From contig SXOY01000324.1 in the NCBI GenBank assembly GCA_005776545.1, forward strand, positions 1 to 6,544: a DNA stretch of 6,544 bases. The letters run 5' to 3'. Source of the stretch: Planctomycetia bacterium. GTDB taxonomy: Bacteria; Planctomycetota; Phycisphaerae; Phycisphaerales; UBA1924. Shown here one piece after another: positions 1-5,407 of this stretch. Made by a program: the position numbers and the translations under genes. The notes beneath the pieces were generated by a model. It saw only the letters and a program-made list of their open reading frames with translations. It was not told where the DNA came from and ran no database searches. Position 1 is the first letter of the stretch, and each line of letters opens with the position of its first letter.

Positions 1-4
1 CGAT

Positions 5-469
5 TTACTTTGCCGCAGGCATCTGGACGGGAGGAGCAACTGGTGCTGGCTCAATCGGGAGTTTGGAGCCACTCCAGGCCGTGAAACCAGGTGCGAACCA
101 CTTGACTCCTTCATACCCGATTTCCATCAGTCGTTTGCACAACCCGCGTGCCGCCGCACTTCCGGGGTCATTTCCATACACAATCAAATTCTGATACAAC
201 TCGATCTTTGGGTCAACATCCGCAGTCGGCTTGAACTGATCCAGTCTCCAGTTCACGCTCCCGGCAATGTGCCCGGCGGCATATTGCGAAGGAGGCCGTG
301 CATCGATAAAAATCGCGGTCTTTGGCGGCGAGTCTTTTTGCGTGTGAAACTGACGCGCTTCTCCCAGCCCGACTCCCTTGATGTCCCGATCGGTAACTCC
401 AGAACACCCGACCAAAAGCACCATTCCCGCCAGAAGTCCCGATACACATACAGTCTTTGTTCGATTCAT
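5..469 (-). CDS. Rhodanese-fold lipoprotein lacking the catalytic cysteine
   Basis: A 154-residue exported protein. Residues 1-22 form a lipoprotein signal peptide: basic Asn-Arg-Thr-Lys start, hydrophobic core and lipobox Leu-Val-Gly-Cys with the lipidated Cys at 22, so it should be membrane-anchored in the envelope. The rest is one rhodanese domain: FIDARPPSQYAAGHIAGSVN (about 54-73) is the conserved Asp-Ala-Arg plus Gly-His-Ile-x-Gly-Ser/Ala segment, and GYEGVKWFAPGFTAW (about 118-132) is the C-terminal Gly-Tyr...Gly-x-x-x-Trp segment. In active rhodaneses the strand Val-Val-Tyr is followed by the persulfide Cys; here the order is VYGNDPGS with Gly99 in that place, so sulfurtransferase activity is unlikely and a binding role is inferred. 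A Pro/Ala tail (141-154) follows. The start at 469 is chosen because the signal peptide begins there; a start at 526 would put 19 odd residues ahead of it and overlap the divergent gene. The partner is unknown. Confidence 0.87.
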   Translation of the reverse strand: MNRTKTVCVSGLLAGMVLLVGCSGVTDRDIKGVGLGEARQFHTQKDSPPKTAIFIDARPPSQYAAGHIAGSVNWRLDQFKPTADVDPKIELYQNLIVYGNDPGSAAARGLCKRLMEIGYEGVKWFAPGFTAWSGSKLPIEPAPVAPPVQMPAAK

Positions 470-524
470 GGCCAACAATACCCCGCACAACCGGCATCGT
501 CTTATTCGAGGAAAGCAGTACCTC
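470..524. promoter_or_regulatory. Divergent intergenic region (candidate bidirectional control region)
   Basis: Fifty-five bases separate the start codons of the rhodanese-like lipoprotein (minus) and the DsbD-domain protein (plus), so promoters for both must lie here or reach into the coding regions. I cannot point to a convincing -35/-10 pair on either strand, nor to a clear palindromic operator. Only the ribosome binding site of the rightward gene is evident. The call rests on gene arrangement alone. Confidence 0.35.
508..513 (+). promoter_or_regulatory. Ribosome binding site that fixes the start at 525
   Basis: GAGGAA lies 11 bases upstream of the ATG at 525, a long but acceptable spacing. 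It supports that ATG over the upstream in-frame ATGs at 378 and 468, which would place non-signal-like residues before the signal peptide and overlap the divergent gene. Confidence 0.6.
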
Positions 525-1385
525 ATGGCGCAAAGACTCTTGACAGCGATCTTCTTCGTATGCCTCTTTCTTCCAATCTGTGCGAAAGCGAACGAACCGG
601 CAGCGGGTCATCACGCGACGCCGAGCATTTTTGTCGAACGCACCACGGTGGCTCCGGACTCCACGATTCGTCTTCTCGTCAGTTTCAAAATCGATCCGAC
701 GTGGCACCTCTATTGGGATGGGCAGAACGACACCGGCCAACCCCCTCGCTTTTCCTGGACTCTTCCTGCCGGCTGGACAATTTCTGAACCCCAGTTTCCA
801 GTTCCACGCCGCAATGTTCAACCCGGCGGTATTGTCGATTACATCTATGAGTCATCGCTTACCCTGGGTTTTACGCTCAATATCCCTAAGGCCGCAGAGA
901 CAAAGTCCACGGCGTTTGCTGCCGCGATTGAGTGGCTGGAATGTTCGGATCGATGCATGTTCGGCGCAGGAGAGGTCAAGGCCGAACTAAATGTTCAGGT
1001 TTCTGTGGACAAACCTGCTTCGCAGGCTGACTCAAATTCGAAGAAGTTGCTCGCGGCCTTTGATTCACACCTTCCCAAGCCCATTTCAGATGCAAAGGAC
1101 CTCGTGATAGAGGTCAAAAACAACACCGTCGTTTTTAGTGCAAAAACAGCGGTCCGACTCGAGTACTACCCCGGGAAATCAAGTTCCATCCCCAAAGAAC
1201 CGCTCGAAGGTACTTCCGCAATCGATGGGCCGTTGACAGTGGCATTCATTTCCGAGAATTCAGAACCTATTGTGGATGGAATAGTGGCAATATACCGAAC
1301 AAAAGGTGGACCGGCGGAGTACTATCAAGTGTCTCGCGTTCCGGCGCCTAAAGCGACGGAACCTCAAAAGTCCACCATCAAGTAA
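525..1385 (+). CDS. Exported stand-alone DsbD N-terminal (alpha) domain protein
   Basis: A 286-residue protein starting with a Sec signal peptide (MAQRLLTAIFFVCLFLP, cleavage probably near Ala-Lys-Ala-Asn at 20-23). The mature part resembles the periplasmic N-terminal domain of the thiol:disulfide interchange protein DsbD. WHLYWDGQNDTGQPP (60-74) is the typical Trp-His-x-Tyr-Trp...Gly-x-Pro signature, followed by FSWTLPAGW and later EWLECSDRC (136-144). Cys140 and Cys144 form a Cys-x3-Cys pair that would be the redox centre; the E. coli domain has a wider pair. In full DsbD this domain hands electrons from the membrane domain to periplasmic partners. Here there is no eight-helix membrane domain and no C-terminal thioredoxin domain, and none is encoded in the window, so the electron source is unknown. 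Residues after about 180 form a second beta-rich stretch without a motif I recognise. The secreted redoxin 63 bases downstream is a plausible partner (inference). Confidence 0.82.
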   Translation: MAQRLLTAIFFVCLFLPICAKANEPAAGHHATPSIFVERTTVAPDSTIRLLVSFKIDPTWHLYWDGQNDTGQPPRFSWTLPAGWTISEPQFPVPRRNVQPGGIVDYIYESSLTLGFTLNIPKAAETKSTAFAAAIEWLECSDRCMFGAGEVKAELNVQVSVDKPASQADSNSKKLLAAFDSHLPKPISDAKDLVIEVKNNTVVFSAKTAVRLEYYPGKSSSIPKEPLEGTSAIDGPLTVAFISENSEPIVDGIVAIYRTKGGPAEYYQVSRVPAPKATEPQKSTIK

Positions 1386-1387
1386 GG

Positions 1388-1404
1388 TGCCCACCGGGCG
1401 TTTT
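1388..1404 (+). terminator. Weak possible intrinsic terminator after the DsbD-domain gene
   Basis: GCCC at 1389-1392 and GGGC at 1396-1399 enclose a three-base loop, with a possible T-G pair outside, and are followed by TTTT at 1401-1404. The stem is only four to five pairs, so it may merely attenuate transcription into the redoxin gene or have no role. Confidence 0.25.
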
Positions 1405-1436
1405 CTGGTTAGTAGCGTGTTTTTGGTACGTGAACA

Positions 1437-1442
1437 AAGGAG
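1437..1442 (+). promoter_or_regulatory. Strong ribosome binding site of the redoxin gene
   Basis: AAGGAG is separated by six bases from the ATG at 1449, near-ideal spacing and the best Shine-Dalgarno sequence in the window. An ATG at 1444 is only one base from it and is closed after two codons by a TGA overlapping the true start, so 1449 is the real initiation site. Confidence 0.8.
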
Positions 1443-1448
1443 TATGGA

Positions 1449-2213
1449 ATGAACGCGAAGAAATTGCTGTCACTGTTAGCTGTCGCAGGAATTGCAACAG
1501 CATTTGTCTCCACCCCCGTTGTACTTGCTGAGCCTCCAGCGGATAAAGCTCCCGCAAAACAAGATGACACCAAGACAAAAAAAGAGAAGGGTGACAAAAA
1601 GGACAAAGCAGACAAGGCAGACAAGAAAGACAAAGAGAAATCCAAGGACGGCGAGAAAAAGAAAGCTGAAGCTACTGCTGTTGCCGCTGGATCAGATGTT
1701 GCAGCCTTTACACTCAAAGACACTGATGGCAAGGAACACAGCCTCGCCGATCTGATGAAGGATAAAAAGGCCGTGGTCCTTCAGTGGTTCAACCCTGATT
1801 GCCCATTTGTTGTGAAGCACTACGGCAAGAACAGCACTTTCAACGACCTTCAGACCAAGTACGGAAAAGATGTTTCAATCGTTGCGGTATGCTCGAATGC
1901 TTCCGGAAAGCCCGGCTCTGGCGTTGACCGCAATGCCAAGGCAAAAAAGGACTGGAAGATTGAATATCCCATCTTGATGGATGAGGCCGGGACAGTCGGC
2001 AAAGCCTTCAACGCCAAGAACACGCCACTCATGGCGATTATCACCCCAGATAACAAGATCGCGTATTACGGCGCCATCGACGATGACACTTCCGCAAGCG
2101 GGCCGGGCAAAACCAACTACGTTGCCAAAGCGCTCGATGAGATCCTTGCCGGAACCACTGTGACAACGCAAAATACCAAGCCCTACGGCTGCAGTGTTCA
2201 TTACGCCAACTGA
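1449..2213 (+). CDS. Secreted redoxin (peroxiredoxin-like/thioredoxin fold) with lysine-rich linker
   Basis: A 254-residue protein with three parts. Residues 1-27 are a Sec signal peptide ending Val-Val-Leu-Ala before Glu28. Residues 33-72 are a highly charged linker with 18 Lys and 11 Asp/Glu and almost no hydrophobic residue. Residues 82-254 are a thioredoxin-fold redoxin domain: FTLKDTDGKEHSLADL (87-102), the active-site strand VLQWFNPDCPFVVKHY (110-125), a central VSIVAVCSN (142-150), cis-Pro segment NTPLMAIITP (191-200) and the C-terminal TKPYGCSVHY (243-252). The family resembles PRX-like redoxins of the AhpC/TSA superfamily. Cys118 lies where thioredoxins have the first Cys of Cys-x-x-Cys, but the second is Val121, so any disulfide must use Cys148 or Cys248 or a partner. 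It is probably periplasmic; whether it is a peroxidase, a reductase or a binding protein cannot be told. Translation should be strong, and the transcript ends at the hairpin at 2239. Confidence 0.88.
   Translation: MNAKKLLSLLAVAGIATAFVSTPVVLAEPPADKAPAKQDDTKTKKEKGDKKDKADKADKKDKEKSKDGEKKKAEATAVAAGSDVAAFTLKDTDGKEHSLADLMKDKKAVVLQWFNPDCPFVVKHYGKNSTFNDLQTKYGKDVSIVAVCSNASGKPGSGVDRNAKAKKDWKIEYPILMDEAGTVGKAFNAKNTPLMAIITPDNKIAYYGAIDDDTSASGPGKTNYVAKALDEILAGTTVTTQNTKPYGCSVHYAN
1593..1637 (+). repeat. Five tandem copies of a 9-base unit inside the redoxin linker
   Basis: The pattern GAC-AAR-NNN occurs five times in a row, encoding Asp-Lys-Lys, Asp-Lys-Ala, Asp-Lys-Ala, Asp-Lys-Lys and Asp-Lys-Glu. Copies differ at the AAA/AAG codon and at the third codon, so it is an imperfect in-frame minisatellite. 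Gain or loss of a unit would change linker length without breaking the gene. Confidence 0.75.
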
Positions 2214-2238
2214 GATTCTCGCCACCGAAATACCATTG

Positions 2239-2271
2239 AGGCTCGGGCGGCGATACCGTCCGAGCCTTTTT
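2239..2271 (+). terminator. Strong rho-independent terminator after the redoxin gene
   Basis: The arms GGCTCGGGCGG (2240-2250) and CCGTCCGAGCC (2256-2266) pair over eleven positions, one of them a G-U pair, around the five-base loop CGATA. TTTTT at 2267-2271 follows directly, and A2239 can pair with the first T. It begins 26 bases after the redoxin stop codon and separates that unit from the protease operon. Confidence 0.92.
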
Positions 2272-2329
2272 CATGGGTCTGTGTACCCAACCTTGAGCAT
2301 ACCGCAGAGTTCTGACCGATGGAGTAGAC
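2272..2329 (+). promoter_or_regulatory. Leader region of the protease operon
   Basis: Because a strong terminator ends at 2271, the promoter for the downstream operon should lie in these 58 bases or overlap the terminator. TTGAGC at 2293-2298 resembles a -35 box, but no good -10 box follows at the right distance. A small inverted repeat, TGGGT (2274-2278) and ACCCA (2285-2289), is present. GGAG at 2321-2324, five bases before the ATG, is a clear ribosome binding site. Confidence 0.4.
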
Positions 2330-4441
2330 ATGGAAGTCCTGAGCAATATTCCCAATTTTCTGCTGGTGCTGGCTGGGTTCACGTTCATTATCTTTATTCA
2401 CGAACTAGGACACTTTGTCGCGGCCAAATGGGCCGGAATCCGAGTCTTAGCCTTTGCAATTGGCTTTGGTCCTGCGGTCGCGTCTTACCGCAAGGGCCTG
2501 GGATTCCGCCGCGGCTCTTCCGAAACTGAGTACTTCAATCTCAAGCACGACAATGCGGCGGCGGCTCAGGCAATTTCCCCGACAGAGTATCGATGGAATT
2601 GGCTTCCATTTGGCGGTTATGTGAAGATGCTGGGCCAGGAGGACATCAATCCAAACGCAATTTCTGGCGAGCCGGACAGCTATCAGAATTGCGTTCCCTG
2701 GAAACGCATGGTGGTTATCTCCGCTGGCGTCGTCTTCAATGTCATTCTGGCGTTGGCGCTCTTTATTCTGGTGTTCATGGTGGGAATCACATTTCCGCCC
2801 GCGAAGGCAGGCGGAATTGACCCAGGATCCCCCGCTGCTCTAGCTATGCCACTTAACGCTCAGGAACTGAAAATAACTGCGCCAGGAATTCGAAACGACG
2901 ACGAAGTGCTTTTGATCAACGGGCACAAGCCATATTCATTCGTGGATATTCCGACAATCGTCGCTCTGGCAGATAAGAGTGAACCTGTTGAACTTCGCAT
3001 TCATCGCGAGGGCTTTGCTGAACCATTGCAGTTTGCAATCAAGCCAACGCCGTCACAATACACGGGAATGCTTGAACTTGGTATCGACCTGCCGCTTTCA
3101 AACACGCTCTTCGCCGCGCATAATGCCAAAGAAGAGGCAGAGATACGAGCCAGATTAACATCTATCGGGCTTGACAAAGTACGACCTGGAATGCAACTTG
3201 TTTCGGCAGCTGGCAAGCAAATCGCCAACCACCAGGATGTGCAGGACGAATTCGATTCTTCTGGCGGGCGGCCAGTTGCTGTCACATTTGGAGATTCGCA
3301 GGGTGAAGTCACTCAATCAGTTGTCCCGCGTACCCAGCTACAAGGTTCGTGGACGTTATTTCTCGACAACAAATCAGTTCAGGTATCAAACCTCATGGGG
3401 CTGATGCCTGTGATGAAAATCGGTTCTGCACAAAAGCCAGCCCTGGAGCAAGGTCTTCGCGATGGCGATATGTTCGTTCGACTTGGTGATGCCGAATTCC
3501 CATCACTTATCGAAGGGATGCGTGAAATCAGAGGCAATGCCGGAAAGACACTGAGCGTTGTTGTTCAGCGAAGTGTCGACGGGCAAGCCACCCAGATACC
3601 GCTTCAGGTCAAAGTACAAAAAGACGGCACTATTGGATTCGGAGTGTCAGACACGCGAGATGAATCCTCGATCGTGGCGATGCCCATGAGCGGCCTCAAA
3701 CTGTCACCACGCGATGCAGCTCCTGCCGCACAATTTGCTCCCAAGATAATTACCAGTCCAGGCACTCGTATTGCCGCAGTCAATGACAAGCCGGTGAAGT
3801 CATTTCTGGACATTCGCTCGGCGATACACGCAGCCGTGTCACAATCGACTACTGGAGCGTCACTTAAGTTCACGCTTATCCCGCCCACCACCGTGGCTGG
3901 ACATTCCGCTGAAAACATCGTGCTGACACATCAACTCACCACGGCAGAAATAGACGCCATCAACGGCTGGAGCATGGGCTTCGAGTGCCCCCTGCTTCGC
4001 GCGGAAGTGTTTACCGTTGCCGAGACAATTGTAAAAGCTGATTCTCCCACAGTCGCTATATCTATGGGAATCAGTGAGACTCGGCGAATGCTGCGTTCAG
4101 TCTACATCACGTTTCTTAGACTGTTTCAAGGGAGCATTCCTGTTGAACAGCTTCACGGGCCGGTTGGGATCGCCCACATCGGTACTTCAATTGCTGACAG
4201 CGGACTCATTCCACTGCTTCTATTTATGGCGATGATCTCTGTAAACCTCGCCGTCGTGAATTTCCTTCCGCTTCCGATTGTTGATGGCGGCCAGTTCCTC
4301 TTCCTGGTATGGGAACAGCTCCGGGGCAAGCCAGCCTCGCTGCAATTCCAGAATGCAGCGACGCTTGCCGGATTGGTACTCATCGGGTGCATGTTCCTGT
4401 TGGTCACGTATAACGATATCGCCGCGTTTTTCCGCCCCTAA
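2330..4441 (+). CDS. rseP: RseP-type site-2 intramembrane metalloprotease, enlarged
   Basis: A 703-residue membrane zinc protease of the RIP/M50 family, which cuts transmembrane segments, typically of anti-sigma factors in envelope stress signalling. Helix 1 (about 7-30) carries FIHELGH; His24, Glu25 and His28 form the HExxH zinc site. WLPFGGYVKMLGQED (91-105) is the conserved Gly-Gly-Tyr-Val-Lys-Met membrane-associated hairpin. Helix 2 is about 126-153. Residues 155-560 form a large extracytoplasmic region with PDZ-like pieces: PGSPAA...GIRNDDEVLLINGHK (165-200), VRPGMQLVSAAGKQI (284-298), ALEQGLRDGDMFVRLGD (371-387) and PGTRIAAVNDKPVKSF (477-492). HGPVGIAHIG (609-618) and helix 3 (about 625-646) lead to NFLPLPIVDGGQ (644-655), the Asn-x-x-Pro...Asp-Gly motif with Asp652 as third zinc ligand; Val replaces the usual Leu before Asp. 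Helix 4 is about 678-697. E. coli RseP has about 450 residues and two PDZ domains, so this one is much larger. No anti-sigma substrate is encoded here. The gene symbol reflects family, not proven orthology. Confidence 0.93.
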   Translation: MEVLSNIPNFLLVLAGFTFIIFIHELGHFVAAKWAGIRVLAFAIGFGPAVASYRKGLGFRRGSSETEYFNLKHDNAAAAQAISPTEYRWNWLPFGGYVKMLGQEDINPNAISGEPDSYQNCVPWKRMVVISAGVVFNVILALALFILVFMVGITFPPAKAGGIDPGSPAALAMPLNAQELKITAPGIRNDDEVLLINGHKPYSFVDIPTIVALADKSEPVELRIHREGFAEPLQFAIKPTPSQYTGMLELGIDLPLSNTLFAAHNAKEEAEIRARLTSIGLDKVRPGMQLVSAAGKQIANHQDVQDEFDSSGGRPVAVTFGDSQGEVTQSVVPRTQLQGSWTLFLDNKSVQVSNLMGLMPVMKIGSAQKPALEQGLRDGDMFVRLGDAEFPSLIEGMREIRGNAGKTLSVVVQRSVDGQATQIPLQVKVQKDGTIGFGVSDTRDESSIVAMPMSGLKLSPRDAAPAAQFAPKIITSPGTRIAAVNDKPVKSFLDIRSAIHAAVSQSTTGASLKFTLIPPTTVAGHSAENIVLTHQLTTAEIDAINGWSMGFECPLLRAEVFTVAETIVKADSPTVAISMGISETRRMLRSVYITFLRLFQGSIPVEQLHGPVGIAHIGTSIADSGLIPLLLFMAMISVNLAVVNFLPLPIVDGGQFLFLVWEQLRGKPASLQFQNAATLAGLVLIGCMFLLVTYNDIAAFFRP

Positions 4442-4450
4442 ACTCTCCCC

Positions 4451-5407
4451 GTGCTCGAACGAGTCATTGGATTCACATTTCTGCTTGCATCAGGCTACGT
4501 GCTCGCACTCGGTGCGCTCGTGTGGTACACCTTCCACACGCTCACACATCCACCACGACGCACATACTCCTGGGCAGTTTCTCGAAAACGTCCGGGCGAC
4601 CCGGGCGAAGTAGTACCGGCGCTCCCCTTTCGAGCATTCACAGTTCGCAGTCGAGATGCGGACCTTTCAGCATGGGAGATTGAGGGCAAAGTTCCCGATG
4701 GTCCAACCATCATTATCACCGGGGGCTGGGGCGAATCGAAAGTCACCATGCTGGAACGCGCGGTGTACATCGCTCAGCTTGCTGGCTCTGTCATTGTCTG
4801 GGACCTTCCTGGGCACGGCGAATCACACGGCCATACAAGTCTGGGAGCACATGAATCCGAAGACTTGATCTCTCTCGCCAAGTCTCTTCCGGTAAAAGAC
4901 ATCTTCTTCTTTGGATACTCGCTGGGCGCTGGTGTTTCCATTGAGGCCGCCGCCCGCAATCAAATCCCGCATTTCCGCGGCGTGATTGCCGAGGCCCCCT
5001 ACCGACTTCCAATCACTCCTGCCCGCAATGTACTTATACAAATGGGGCTTCCGCACGGCATCAACATTCAGGTGGCGATGATGCTCATCGGGTTACGGCT
5101 TGGGTACGGCCTGGATTTTGGCACGTCAAAGCTCTTTGACCGAGAGAACCATGCCAGAGTCCTTAAGTCACCCTTGCTGGTTATCCATGGTGATCTGGAT
5201 GTGATCTGCCCACCGCTTGACGGAGTCGCTATTTCGCGGGCTGCCAACGGGCGGTATCGGTTGATCAAAGGCGGCGACCACGTCAACCTGTGGACACGGG
5301 AAGGTTCGCGAAATCAAGCGTTTTCTGCCGTAGAGACCTTCTGCCGCGACGTGCTTAGCAACCGTACAATTGACGATGCCAAGTCCGTGGAACAGCCCTC
5401 GCGTTGA
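4451..5407 (+). CDS. Membrane-anchored alpha/beta hydrolase
   Basis: A 318-residue protein with an N-terminal hydrophobic helix (about 5-28) that should anchor it in the membrane, a short linker and an alpha/beta-hydrolase domain from about residue 60. Landmarks in order: TIIITGGWGES (86-96, oxyanion-hole strand), VIVWDLPGHGES (114-125), the nucleophile elbow GYSLGAG (155-161) with Ser157, HGDLDVICP (246-254) with Asp250 as likely acid, and GGDHVNLW (274-281) with His277 completing the triad. The layout resembles the serine aminopeptidase/monoacylglycerol-lipase-like or BEM46-like group; the substrate (ester, lipid or peptide) cannot be assigned. The start is GTG, nine bases after the protease stop, with no visible Shine-Dalgarno sequence, so translation is probably coupled to the protease gene. 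It is chosen because it gives a complete transmembrane helix; a later GTG at 4499 would truncate that helix. The 3' end overlaps the aldolase gene. Confidence 0.85.
   Translation: MLERVIGFTFLLASGYVLALGALVWYTFHTLTHPPRRTYSWAVSRKRPGDPGEVVPALPFRAFTVRSRDADLSAWEIEGKVPDGPTIIITGGWGESKVTMLERAVYIAQLAGSVIVWDLPGHGESHGHTSLGAHESEDLISLAKSLPVKDIFFFGYSLGAGVSIEAAARNQIPHFRGVIAEAPYRLPITPARNVLIQMGLPHGINIQVAMMLIGLRLGYGLDFGTSKLFDRENHARVLKSPLLVIHGDLDVICPPLDGVAISRAANGRYRLIKGGDHVNLWTREGSRNQAFSAVETFCRDVLSNRTIDDAKSVEQPSR

Noticed and set aside
378..524. N-terminal extension of the DsbD-domain protein from ATG 378
   Set aside because: The signal peptide and a ribosome binding site point to 525; the extension lies antisense to the rhodanese-like gene and has no signal character.
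470..526. Upstream ATG at 526 (minus strand) giving a 173-residue rhodanese-like protein
   Set aside because: The extra 19 residues are Arg/Cys-rich, precede a perfect lipoprotein signal peptide and would overlap the start of the divergent gene.
269..990. Plus-strand open frames at 269-787 and 580-990 and a minus-strand frame at 213-821
   Set aside because: They lie in other frames over two well-supported genes and their translations resemble no domain.
1444..1452. Two-codon open frame ATG-GAA-TGA overlapping the redoxin start
   Set aside because: It is only one base from the Shine-Dalgarno sequence and so poorly placed for initiation; most likely chance.
1593..1637. Tandem repeat considered as a CRISPR-like array
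   Set aside because: Units are 9 bases, have no spacers and stay in frame with the redoxin gene, so it is coding low complexity.
1409..1732. Minus-strand open frame encoding Ser/Leu/Phe-rich repeats
   Set aside because: It is the antisense of the Lys-rich linker codons of the redoxin; its composition follows from that, and it has no ribosome site or family features.
2274..2289. Inverted repeat TGGGT/ACCCA upstream of the protease as an operator
   Set aside because: Only five base pairs around a six-base gap; easily chance and no matching regulator site is known to me.
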